The notes below the pieces were generated by a model. The model did no database searches, was not told where the DNA came from, and worked only from the letters and a program-made list of their open reading frames with translations. Positions 1 to 7,816 of a stretch of DNA of 64,000 nt are shown here, piece after piece. The DNA lies in NCBI GenBank assembly GCA_024233085.1, contig JACKQC010000022.1, positions 27,905 through 91,904 of the forward strand, in the 5' to 3' direction. Source of the stretch: Akkermansiaceae bacterium. Its GTDB lineage: Bacteria > Verrucomicrobiota > Verrucomicrobiia > Verrucomicrobiales > DEV007. Each line of letters starts with the position of its first letter. The stretch's first letter is position 1. The position numbers and the translations under genes were made by a program.

Positions 1-150
1 CACCTCGAGGAGCGCTTCCGCGATTTCCCCCCGCTCCAGGTCTACCTTCGCGCCGACGAAAACACGCCGGGAAAAACGATTCGCGAAGTCATCAAAATGG
101 CCGGCGAGGCCGGCGCCCTCGACGTCATCGTCGCCACCTTTCAAAAATAG
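1..150 (+). CDS. ExbD/TolR-family protein, C-terminal fragment
   Basis: Only the last 49 codons are in the window (frame 1, TAG stop at 148-150). The residues VYLRADENTPGKTIREVIK followed by MAGEAGALDVIVATF match the periplasmic C-terminal domain of ExbD/TolR proteins, where a strand with a conserved Asp precedes a helix and a final strand. ExbD works with ExbB in the inner membrane to couple proton-motive force to a periplasmic partner. A second ExbD-like gene follows 63 bp downstream. An ExbB gene would be expected upstream, outside the window. The family call is inference from a short tail. Confidence 0.75.
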   Translation, partial: HLEERFRDFPPLQVYLRADENTPGKTIREVIKMAGEAGALDVIVATFQK

Positions 151-155
151 CCCCC

Positions 156-196
156 GACCCAACAGGGTTGAGTCCCCGACCATACCCTGTTAAGTC
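156..196. repeat. Palindromic repeat pair, copy 1
   Basis: Two 19-bp units, GACCCAACAGGGTTGAGTC (156-174) and GACCATACCCTGTTAAGTC (178-196), separated by 3 bp. The second is in the opposite orientation (CCT centre). The element begins 5 bp after the TAG stop of the upstream ExbD fragment and ends 17 bp before the next GTG start. Confidence 0.9.
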
Positions 197-213
197 AGCC
201 AATTTTCCGCCCC

Positions 214-657
214 GTGAAACGCCGCCGCAAACGCCGCCCCAGCGCCGTCGAGATGCAGATGGGTCCCATGATCGACATGGTCTTCCTGTTGCTGGTTTTT
301 TTCATGGTTTCCGCCAAACCGGTCAAAGAGGAAAGCGACATCCCCATCGGCCTGCCCGGCACCGTCGCCCAGGAGGAATCGGTCGAGATTCCCGACGAGC
401 TGCGCATTCTCATCCGGCCCGACGGCTCCGTCGTCCTCAACGAACAGACGCTCGACGATCCCTCCTCGCGCGCCATGCCCGAGTTGGTGCGCGTGCTCGA
501 CCGCTTCAAGAAATCCGCGGAAGCCGCCCGTTCGGAAATTCTCGTGACCGTCGCGCCGCACGACGCCGCCATTCACCAGCGCATCGTCGATGTGCTCAAC
601 GCCTGCGCCGAAGCCGGCATCACCGGCGTCACCCTGGCGGATGGAACGGAGCCGTAA
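214..657 (+). CDS. exbD: ExbD/TolR-family biopolymer transport protein
   Basis: A 147-aa protein with a basic N-terminus (KRRRKRR), one membrane segment at about residues 17-38, and a periplasmic domain ending in a typical helix-strand. Asp21 in PMIDMVFLL sits at the start of the membrane helix, where ExbD/TolR proteins carry their essential proton-relay Asp. The start is GTG at 214. It is the second ExbD-like gene in a row, and a vWA protein begins 3 bp after its stop, so the three are probably one operon. Paired ExbD genes are common in Planctomycetes and Verrucomicrobia. Its substrate partner is not known. Confidence 0.85.
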   Translation: MKRRRKRRPSAVEMQMGPMIDMVFLLLVFFMVSAKPVKEESDIPIGLPGTVAQEESVEIPDELRILIRPDGSVVLNEQTLDDPSSRAMPELVRVLDRFKKSAEAARSEILVTVAPHDAAIHQRIVDVLNACAEAGITGVTLADGTEP

Positions 658-660
658 TCG

Positions 661-1794
661 GTGGCCAGTCTTTCGCATCACTTTTCGCCGTTTAACGAAA
701 TGCTCACCGTCAAACTCGACTCCCCCGCTCCCGAGCCGCGGCGCCGGCAAAAGGCGAAAACGCGGCCGGATGCGGCCGGCTCGGCGCGCGCGAACCGGCG
801 GGCGATGATCGGATCCATCGTCGTCGGGAGCGTCATCGTGCACGCCATCGGCCTGCTGCTGTTCGGGGTGTGGACGGTCGCGACCTATTTGAACCGACCC
901 GCGGCCCGTTTCGAGATGAAGAAGGTCGTCAAGATCCCCGCCAAGACGCCCGAGCACAAGATGAACGTCGCGAAACACGAGGCCATGGCGCCCAAGCCCG
1001 TCCTGACCGAAAAGCTCGTCAGCACGCGGCCCGTCGAGTTCGCGCTGCCGGATCTGCCGGAGGTGAATCTCGACCAGATGCTCCCGCTCGATCCTTCGGA
1101 GCTGATCTCGGAGCAGGTGGCCGGGATCGCCGGCACCGGAGCGCTGGGAAATGGGCTCGGCCAGGGATTGAGCGGCGGCGGCGGCACGGGCGAAGGGATG
1201 AGCTTTTTCGGCATCCCCGCGGAGGGAACGCGGATCGTTTTGCTCTTCGACGTTTCCAGCTCGGTCGTCAACGCCGCCGCCGAGGCCGGCGTCCCGCTCG
1301 ACCGGATCAAGGAGGAAACGCTCAAGCTCATCGAAGGGCTCGGGGTGAACGCCCAGTTTTCGATCATCCAGTTCACGCAAAACTTCAAGCCGTTCGGCGA
1401 CGAGCTTCGCCCCGCCACCGACGCCAACAAGGCGGCCGCCCGCGACTGGGTCGAGAACGAATGGGTGGAGTCCGGCACCATGTCCGGCTCGGGCGTGGTG
1501 TCGAACCCCCGCGGTCTCGTCACCGTGCTCGAAAGGGCCTTCGCCATGCGGCCCGACCTCATTTTTCTCATCAGCGACGCCAGCTTTCAGTGGCGCGAAG
1601 GCGGCGGCATCTCCGACATTCCCTACGACGACCTGAACGCTCTCGTCCGCAGGCTCGAGGATGAGCTTTCCGAGAAGACGCCGATTCAGTTCATTGGATT
1701 CGCCCCGGACGACGACGACATCAAGGAATGGAGACGCATCGTCCGCCGCACCGGGGGCGATTTCCGGGAGATCAAAGGCGAGCCCCGGCGGTAG
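661..1794 (+). CDS. Membrane-anchored von Willebrand factor A-like protein
   Basis: A 377-aa protein (GTG start at 661, in-frame ATG at 700) with a cytoplasmic basic stretch, one membrane segment near residues 49-77, a linker rich in Pro, Lys and charged residues, a Gly-rich hinge (about 155-180), and a vWA-like domain. The MIDAS-type motif DVSSS is at 197-201, and FLISDAS follows about 105 residues later. The topology (N-terminal anchor, extended periplasmic linker, C-terminal domain) resembles TonB, but a vWA domain replaces the TonB domain. It begins 3 bp after exbD, so it is likely the periplasmic effector energised by the ExbBD complex. That role is inference. Confidence 0.8.
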   Translation: MASLSHHFSPFNEMLTVKLDSPAPEPRRRQKAKTRPDAAGSARANRRAMIGSIVVGSVIVHAIGLLLFGVWTVATYLNRPAARFEMKKVVKIPAKTPEHKMNVAKHEAMAPKPVLTEKLVSTRPVEFALPDLPEVNLDQMLPLDPSELISEQVAGIAGTGALGNGLGQGLSGGGGTGEGMSFFGIPAEGTRIVLLFDVSSSVVNAAAEAGVPLDRIKEETLKLIEGLGVNAQFSIIQFTQNFKPFGDELRPATDANKAAARDWVENEWVESGTMSGSGVVSNPRGLVTVLERAFAMRPDLIFLISDASFQWREGGGISDIPYDDLNALVRRLEDELSEKTPIQFIGFAPDDDDIKEWRRIVRRTGGDFREIKGEPRR

Positions 1795-1807
1795 GAAAAT
1801 ACCGCGT

Positions 1808-2689
1808 TTATTTTTCCAGTGTCAGCAGCGCCTGGGCGGCGCGGATGCGGGCGTCGAGATTCGGGTCATCCAGCATCTTCGTCAGCTTCGGCACGAGTTG
1901 GCCGCATCCGGCGTCGCCGGCAAAATTCGCGGCGTAGGTCCGAATGGCCGTGTCCTCCGAGTCGAGATTGCGCCCGAGGGCGACGATGCCGTCGGGATCT
2001 CCGAGCATGGCCAGCGCGTGCTCGATGTAGGCGCGAATCAGGGGCGTCGGCGCGTCGGCGAGACGCATGCGCAGCGGCTCGATGTCGTCGCGATTGCCGA
2101 TCTGGCCGAGGATCCAGGCCGCGATCTGAACATCGTCGCCTTGTCCGTCGCGGAGCACGCCTCGGATGTCTTTCACCGCTCCCAGGTCGCCCTGCCTCGC
2201 CAGCGCGGCGGCGGCCATGAGGTGGAGCTTCATGTTTTCCCTCTGCGCGAAATGCCGCCGCATGGCGTCGGGATCGCCCACCTGATACACCTTGAAAAGA
2301 CTTTCCGCGGCGTGGACGTGGCCGTGCGGATCGGAGCTGGTCAGCACGGCCGTCAACTCCTTCACCCGGGCGGTGTCGCCGGCGCGGACCAACTCCCGGG
2401 CGATGCCGCAGCGATGCTGGGCGTCCCGGTCGGTGGAAAGCTTCGGCGTCAGGTGCTCGCGCACCTCGGAACCATAGCCGCCGATGGTCAGCGCCTCCGC
2501 CGCGTGGATGGATGGCCAGAAATTGTCGCCGCCCGCGGCCTTGAGACCCTCCTGCAAGACTTCGACCGCCTTTGCCCGCGTCGCCGCGTCGAGTTTCACG
2601 CTGCCTTTGTGTTGAAGCGTCACGCAACTGGCGGTGAGGACGATAATGAGCAGGCCGGCGCCGGCGGTGAAAACGGAGTCGTTTTTCAT
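1808..2689 (-). CDS. HEAT-repeat lipoprotein
   Basis: A 293-aa protein with a signal peptide and lipobox LTASC (Cys22), so probably a lipoprotein. The mature part is a series of helical repeats with HEAT/PBS character, such as VKELTAVLTSSDPHGHVHAA and LRMRLADAPTPLIRAYIEHA, in which Asp/Ala-rich helices recur every 30-35 residues. Its ATG overlaps the TGA of the upstream symporter gene (ATGA), so the two are translationally coupled. HEAT repeats make protein-binding scaffolds. The ligand is unknown, and a role accompanying the transporter is inference. Confidence 0.75.
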   Translation of the reverse strand: MKNDSVFTAGAGLLIIVLTASCVTLQHKGSVKLDAATRAKAVEVLQEGLKAAGGDNFWPSIHAAEALTIGGYGSEVREHLTPKLSTDRDAQHRCGIARELVRAGDTARVKELTAVLTSSDPHGHVHAAESLFKVYQVGDPDAMRRHFAQRENMKLHLMAAAALARQGDLGAVKDIRGVLRDGQGDDVQIAAWILGQIGNRDDIEPLRMRLADAPTPLIRAYIEHALAMLGDPDGIVALGRNLDSEDTAIRTYAANFAGDAGCGQLVPKLTKMLDDPNLDARIRAAQALLTLEK

Positions 2690-4377
2690 GTGCCTACTTT
2701 ATCGCCTTCACGGCGCGATGGCAAAGCCAGACTCGCCACCGCGCCCACCGCGAGATTCACCACCAGGGCGGCCGGCATGATCCACTGGAAACTCACCGGA
2801 TCGACCTCGTCACCGTTCGGCAGGGTTTTGAACCCAAAAATCGGTCCCGAAAACGCGATCGACACCGCCGTCCCGACACCGAACACCGCGCCAATCCAAA
2901 CCCCGGCCGGCGAGGCGAATTTCACGAACAGCGCGAAAAAGAACAGGCAAAAAATCGGCACCGTCAGCAGGTTCGCCGTTTTCATGGTGACGGCGGTGAT
3001 GTTTCCCGGCACCCGCTCCATGAAAGAGCTGCACACCACCACCACCGCGCCGATGACGAAGGCCAGCACCCGCGCCATGAGGACGTGTTTTTCCTCCGAC
3101 ATCGGCCGATGACTCAGGGGATCGACGAGATCCGTCGTCACCACCGCCGTGATGGAATTGACCCCCGAGTCGATGCTCGACATCGCCGCCGCGAAGAGGC
3201 CCGACACCACCAGCCCGGACACCACCGGCGGCAGATGAAAGGCGATGAAGTGCGGAAACACCAGATCGGCGTTCTTTTTGAGATCGGCCCCGCTCGGCGC
3301 CTGGTCCGGATGCGCCTGGAAGTAACCCAGCAGGGCGAACCCCGCCAGGCCGAGCGTGACACCCACGACCATCGAGACAACCAGCTGCATGCCGATGGCG
3401 CGTCGGGCGGTTCCGGCGTTTTCGGTGGCCATGAAGCGCTGCACCGAGACCTGATCGCCCCCGGACGTCGCGACCATCCAGAGAAAAACCGACAACAAGG
3501 TTCCCAACATCGTGACCCGCGTCGAGGCGTCCCTCGGCAGGATGGGCTGCGCGTCCCAGTGCTCCTGCCATCGGGTCGGGAACCAGTCGAATCCCCCCAT
3601 CTGCCACGTCACCGTGGCGATCACCAGCACGGCGCCGCCATACAGCAGGATCGTCTGAATGAGGTCGGTGATCACCACCGCGCGCAGGCCGCCGATGGAG
3701 GCGTAGGTCACCGACACCAGGCCGGTCACCAGGACAATGAGCGGCACCTTGGCCGAAATCCACGCCTCCTTGGCTTCGGCGCTCCGGGCGACGACGTCGG
3801 CGGGCACGATCATGGTCGCGATGGCCTTCCCGGTGAGATAGACCAGCAGGGACATCCACACCAGTCTCAGAGCGAGGAAAAGGAAGACCCCGAGCAGGCG
3901 GACACCGCCGCCCAGACGCTGGCCGAGCAGCTCGTAGGCGCTCGTCACCCGGTGCCGCATGTAGATCGGCAGCATCACGAACCCGACGACGAAAAACACG
4001 AACGGGTATGCCAGGTAATTGGTCAGGTAAACCGGCCCCTTCCCGAACATCTCGCCCGGAATCGACAGGTAGGTGATCGTGCTCAAGAGCGAGGCGAAAA
4101 GCGACACCCCGATCAGGATGGGGTTCATGTTCCCCGAGCCGACAAAATACTCCCGCCGCGTCGTCTGCCGCCGACCGAACCACCATCCCAGCACGATGGT
4201 CGAAATCGCGTAAATCACGATGATGCCCCAGTCCACCGGCTTCAGTCCGCCGGTCGCCACCGAGGCCGCCGCCAAATCGCTTTCCGCGCCGAAAGCCGCC
4301 GCGCGAAACATCAGCAGCACTCCCAGCCCCGGCAAAACGGGAGATTGGCGGAAACGGAAACGGGGAAAGGCAAACAT
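2686..4377 (-). CDS. Sodium:solute symporter (SSS family)
   Basis: A multi-pass protein of about 563 aa with roughly 13 hydrophobic segments. It shows SSS-family features: an N-terminal helix before GWWFGRRQ, VGSGNMNPILIGVSLFASL near the first re-entrant helix, and SSIDSGVNSITAVVTTDL in the middle, close to the conserved SSS signature. The frame is open to 4464, but that start lies inside a palindromic repeat. The ATG at 4377 (MFAFPRFRF) leaves a hydrophobic signal-like leader and is preferred. The substrate cannot be told; in related bacteria such symporters often carry sugars or sialic acid. It is translationally coupled to the HEAT lipoprotein. Confidence 0.85.
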   Translation of the reverse strand: MFAFPRFRFRQSPVLPGLGVLLMFRAAAFGAESDLAAASVATGGLKPVDWGIIVIYAISTIVLGWWFGRRQTTRREYFVGSGNMNPILIGVSLFASLLSTITYLSIPGEMFGKGPVYLTNYLAYPFVFFVVGFVMLPIYMRHRVTSAYELLGQRLGGGVRLLGVFLFLALRLVWMSLLVYLTGKAIATMIVPADVVARSAEAKEAWISAKVPLIVLVTGLVSVTYASIGGLRAVVITDLIQTILLYGGAVLVIATVTWQMGGFDWFPTRWQEHWDAQPILPRDASTRVTMLGTLLSVFLWMVATSGGDQVSVQRFMATENAGTARRAIGMQLVVSMVVGVTLGLAGFALLGYFQAHPDQAPSGADLKKNADLVFPHFIAFHLPPVVSGLVVSGLFAAAMSSIDSGVNSITAVVTTDLVDPLSHRPMSEEKHVLMARVLAFVIGAVVVVCSSFMERVPGNITAVTMKTANLLTVPIFCLFFFALFVKFASPAGVWIGAVFGVGTAVSIAFSGPIFGFKTLPNGDEVDPVSFQWIMPAALVVNLAVGAVASLALPSRREGDKVGT

Positions 4378-4457
4378 TGCGGCAAAAGGGAGGTTCGAAA
4401 ACCCGGATGGTCGCAAGCCGCGTCGCTCCCGTCCAGCCTGAAAGCCGGTTTTTCGGC

Positions 4458-4498
4458 GACTCAACAGGGTATGGTCACCGACCCAACCCTGTTGGGTG
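4458..4498. repeat. Palindromic repeat pair, copy 2
   Basis: Units GACTCAACAGGGTATGGTC (4458-4476) and GACCCAACCCTGTTGGGTG (4480-4498), with a 3-bp spacer and opposed centres. It lies 5 bp beyond the stop codon of the minus-strand ABC ATPase gene (4504) and upstream of the symporter gene. Confidence 0.9.
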
Positions 4499-4503
4499 AC
4501 GCC

Positions 4504-5196
4504 TCAAACGAGACGACCCTCCCGCATCTCGAGCGAGCGTCCGGCGGCGGCCTTGGCCCGCTCGTCGTGGGTGACCATGAGAACGGCGCCTTTCCCGTCG
4601 GCGGCGAAGCGGGACAGCCGATCGAGAATGACGGCGGCGTTTTCGGCGTCGAGATTTCCCGTCGGCTCGTCCGCGAGAATGAGCCGGGGATCGCCCATCA
4701 GCGCCCGGGCCAGGGCGACGCGCTGCTGCTCGCCGGTGCTGAGCTTCGAGGGCACGTGCCCGGCGCGGTGCGAGAGATTGAACTCCGCCAGCAGCGATCT
4801 CGCCTTTTCACGGCGGGATTCCCGACCCGCCGCGCCGCCCCCGTTCGCGCCGGCGAGGTCGGAAACGAGCAGATTGTCCAACACGCCGAGATACGGGACC
4901 AGGTGGAACTGCTGGAAGACGAAGCCCGCCTTCTCGGCGCGAAAGGCGGCCCGCGCCTCGGGTCCGAGGGCGTAGGGATTTTCGCCGGCGACGCGGATCT
5001 CGCCCCCGTCGGGCGAGAGCAGACCGCCCGCCATCAGGAGGAGCGTCGATTTTCCGCAGCCGCTGGCGCCGTGCAGGGCGACAAATTCCCCGGCGCCGAG
5101 GGTCAGCGACACGTCGTCGATGGCGAGCACTTCGCCGTCGGCGGCTTTGAAAACTTTCCGCACCCCGGCGGTTTCGAGCGCGGGAATCTCAGTCAT
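4504..5196 (-). CDS. ABC transporter ATP-binding protein (LolD/MacB type)
   Basis: A 230-aa nucleotide-binding subunit. Walker A GASGCGKST is at residues 43-51, followed by the Q-loop in FVFQQFHLVPYLGVLDNL, the signature LSTGEQQRVALARAL, Walker B LILADEP and the H-loop VTHDE. The FQQFHLVPYL region and short length are typical of LolD/MacB/FtsE-type ATPases that pair with FtsX-fold permeases. The ATG at 5196 starts inside the end of the permease gene (8-bp overlap), which favours it over the longer open frame to 5292. It forms an operon with the permease and a secreted/anchored protein. These systems use ATP for mechanotransmission across the envelope rather than classic import. Confidence 0.9.
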   Translation of the reverse strand: MTEIPALETAGVRKVFKAADGEVLAIDDVSLTLGAGEFVALHGASGCGKSTLLLMAGGLLSPDGGEIRVAGENPYALGPEARAAFRAEKAGFVFQQFHLVPYLGVLDNLLVSDLAGANGGGAAGRESRREKARSLLAEFNLSHRAGHVPSKLSTGEQQRVALARALMGDPRLILADEPTGNLDAENAAVILDRLSRFAADGKGAVLMVTHDERAKAAAGRSLEMREGRLV

Positions 5197-6469
5197 AACG
5201 CAAAACCTCGGCTGGATCCCTTTGCGCGGCGGCCAGCGACGGCAGCCACGCGGCCAGCGCGGCCAGCAGCGGCGCGGCGAAAATGGCGGCAACCCATTCC
5301 AAGGGATGAATGAGCGGCGCCGGGGCCTCGGCCCCGACGGGAGCGGATCCCGCCGGAATTCCCACGAGTTCCGCCACCAAGGCGCCGATGACTCCGCCGA
5401 TGAGGCCGGCGGCGACGGCGCGGGTCAGGAAGGCGCCGAGAATGGTCCGGGCCTTCACCCCGATGGCGCGCAGGATACCGATCTCGGTCAGCCGCTCGCG
5501 GACGTTGATGAAGGCCAGCAGACCGATCCACGCCATCGACACCAGAATGGCGGCTGGCAGGAGAATGCCGGCGAGTTTTTCGCGCTCGGCACGGAGTTCG
5601 GCGCGTTCGGACTTTTTCGCCTCGATCTGTTGTTTGGCGGTGGCGGCGGCGACGTTGCGGGCTTCGGCGCGGGCGAGCGCGGTGCTTTCGGTTTCGACGA
5701 TCTGGGTGTCGGGCAGGATGGCATGGAGTTCGGCGCGGATTTCGCCGAGCCGATCGACGGTGGCGCAGTTGCACTCGAGGGCCTGGATGGCGTTGATGAG
5801 GCCCTCTTTGCCGAGGAGATCCTGGGCCTCGGGCAGGTGCATCCAGAGGGTGATGTCGTCGCGCGAGCCGCGCGGGGCGTAGGTTTTATGGACGGTGAAC
5901 TCGCGGCCCATGAAGGCGATCTTGTCGCCGGGATTCAAGCCCAGGCTGTTGTGCAATTCGTGGCCCAGGATCACGGAACCGGCGGGAACGGGGTCGAGCA
6001 GGGGCGACTTCTGGGGGCGCTCCATGATGGGGATCTCGCCGCGCACGCCAATGAGAATGACGGCGCGCTTTTTCTCGGGCCACTCGACTTTCTGCGTCAG
6101 ACTCGGCAACAAATGGTTCACGGTGACGATGTCGCTGTTGGCGAGCTTCATCACGTAGTCCTCGGGCATGGTCTTCGAGGCGAAACCCTCGGCATAGACC
6201 TCGCCCAGGTCCTGGTCCTTCGGGAAGATAAAAAGGTTGAAGCCGAGGCCCTTCATCGACTTGCGGACCTCGTCCTCGAGTTTGGCCATCTCCCGCCGCG
6301 TGGCCTCCTCCATCCCGGCGATGAGCGCGTCGGTCTGGCGGTCGTGGGTCCGCAGCGCCGCCACTGTGCACAACACCGCCGCCACCGCGAGCGCCGCGCC
6401 AAGCACCGAAAGGATGAAGTTCAACTTGCGGTGGAGAATTTCCCGCAGGACGAGGCGTGGCAGGGTCAT
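5189..6469 (-). CDS. FtsX-type ABC permease
   Basis: A 426-aa protein with the MacB/LolC layout. One N-terminal membrane helix (about 17-40) is followed by a large periplasmic domain, then three C-terminal helices starting near residue 300 (LLPAAILVSMAWIGLLAFIN) with the FtsX-fold sequence VRERLTEIGILRAIGVK. The periplasmic domain holds a short Cys pair, ALECNCATVD. The ATG overlaps the stop of the upstream gene (ATGA), and the gene overlaps the ATPase start by 8 bp, so all three are coupled. The cargo is unknown. The partner protein upstream also carries a Cys cluster, which suggests a metal-linked or redox-linked substrate (inference). Confidence 0.85.
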   Translation of the reverse strand: MTLPRLVLREILHRKLNFILSVLGAALAVAAVLCTVAALRTHDRQTDALIAGMEEATRREMAKLEDEVRKSMKGLGFNLFIFPKDQDLGEVYAEGFASKTMPEDYVMKLANSDIVTVNHLLPSLTQKVEWPEKKRAVILIGVRGEIPIMERPQKSPLLDPVPAGSVILGHELHNSLGLNPGDKIAFMGREFTVHKTYAPRGSRDDITLWMHLPEAQDLLGKEGLINAIQALECNCATVDRLGEIRAELHAILPDTQIVETESTALARAEARNVAAATAKQQIEAKKSERAELRAEREKLAGILLPAAILVSMAWIGLLAFINVRERLTEIGILRAIGVKARTILGAFLTRAVAAGLIGGVIGALVAELVGIPAGSAPVGAEAPAPLIHPLEWVAAIFAAPLLAALAAWLPSLAAAQRDPAEVLRYD

Positions 6470-7689
6470 GGCGATTTGCGGCGAAGGAGCATCAGGGTGC
6501 CGACGGAGATGCCCAGCAACACGACCAGACCGATGGCCAGGATCGGAGCCAGCACGCGCCGGTTCGCCGTGGCGGCGGCGGCCTCCTCTTCCGGTTCGGA
6601 CGCGGGCACCGCGGCCGCCGCGGCCGCCGCGGCCGGGTTTTGGCCGGAGTCATCGGGAGTGGCGTCGCCGGACTCGGCATCGGCCGCGGCCTGCATCAGA
6701 ATCGCGGTGCCTTCGAGGGGCGGCAGGATTTTCTCCATCACGATCTCGCTGCCCACCAGCGCGGCGTCCCAATTCGCCGAGATCAGCAGGTCCATGCCGG
6801 GATTCTGATCCTTCACCTCGCAGGAGCAGGCGCCGCAGATGTAGGTGGCGTAGTCCAGCGCGTTGATGTCCGAGACGCCGCGCCCGATGAGCGGCTCCAG
6901 CAGCCGGCCCCGGCCGAAGACGGGGAACACCATGGGTTCGGCCGAAAATTCGCGCAGGTCATCCTCGATGTTGAGCAACATCGCGCGGAAAAGCGCCTCC
7001 GCCGGATCGTCGCGGCCAATCCGAAGCACGGAAAAGTCGATTTTCAGCGGCACCTCCGAGCGCAGCACGTCGTCGGCGTTGACGGGCGCCGAGATCGGGA
7101 GGGTCTCGGCCTGCGACCGTGTCACCACGCCGTCGGGCACGCGGAGTTTTTCGCGGGCCTGGGCGTTCGCCTGCTCCATCGCCGCGAGGGCCGCGTCGTC
7201 CTTTTCCGCCTCGCCGGACTCCAGCAGCAGCCAGACGGCCGACTCGCCGGAGAGGAGCTTTTTCACGATCTCGCGCCGGATCGGCGAGTCGAGCAGTTTG
7301 CGCGCCGTGTCCTCGTTCAGGGGGCCTGACCAGATGGGTTTGGTCGCGAAGCCGCGAATTTTCTCCGGGTAAAACAGGTCGAGCCGCGCTTCGGCGGTGG
7401 CGGTGGCAACCGGCTCGGACGCGCCGGACGCCTCGTCGGCCAGGTAAACGCGGAGATTGGCGGCGGCCTCGGCCTCGGTGGCGGCGGTCTTCAGTCGATC
7501 GAAGGCGGACTGCTCGGCGTCGGAAAGTTTTCCGGAAGCGCCCGGCGTGACGACCGCGCGATACTGGTCGGCCGACCAGCGCTCCAGCGCGAACCGGAAC
7601 ACCGGAACCTGACAAGCCATCGCCGCCGCGCCCGCCAGAACAAGCACAGCGGCGGCGAGAAACGGTGGGAGACGCTTTCGAGACCGCAT
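6466..7689 (-). CDS. Membrane-anchored protein with CGACSC motif, ABC-operon partner
   Basis: A 407-aa protein, family not recognised. It has an N-terminal hydrophobic segment (FLAAAVLVLAGAAAMACQ), a long mixed domain, a cluster YICGACSCEVKDQNPGMDLL near residue 295, an Ala/Glu-rich linker including nine Ala residues, and a C-terminal membrane helix (ILAIGLVVLLGISVGTLMLL) before RRKSP. It is therefore probably exposed outside the inner membrane and anchored at one or both ends. The ATG at 7689 is chosen because it begins the signal segment; the open frame extends to 7938 without coding character. It is the first gene of the ABC exporter operon (ATGA overlap with the permease), so it is a candidate accessory or substrate-handling protein. 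Confidence 0.7.
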   Translation of the reverse strand: MRSRKRLPPFLAAAVLVLAGAAAMACQVPVFRFALERWSADQYRAVVTPGASGKLSDAEQSAFDRLKTAATEAEAAANLRVYLADEASGASEPVATATAEARLDLFYPEKIRGFATKPIWSGPLNEDTARKLLDSPIRREIVKKLLSGESAVWLLLESGEAEKDDAALAAMEQANAQAREKLRVPDGVVTRSQAETLPISAPVNADDVLRSEVPLKIDFSVLRIGRDDPAEALFRAMLLNIEDDLREFSAEPMVFPVFGRGRLLEPLIGRGVSDINALDYATYICGACSCEVKDQNPGMDLLISANWDAALVGSEIVMEKILPPLEGTAILMQAAADAESGDATPDDSGQNPAAAAAAAAVPASEPEEEAAAATANRRVLAPILAIGLVVLLGISVGTLMLLRRKSP

Positions 7690-7816
7690 TTCGAGCCCAC
7701 TCTGCCATTTCCGCGCGGGCCTGCAAAGCCCGTAATCGGGTGACGGCGCCCAAAGCATCCGCCGGACCCCGTTTTTTGGGGTTTCGCGAAGTCCGCGCTT
7801 TCGCCTAGGATGGGGC

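Noticed and set aside
1661..3112. Plus-strand open frame opposite the HEAT lipoprotein and symporter
   Set aside because: Antisense to two well-supported genes, and the translation has no recognisable domain.
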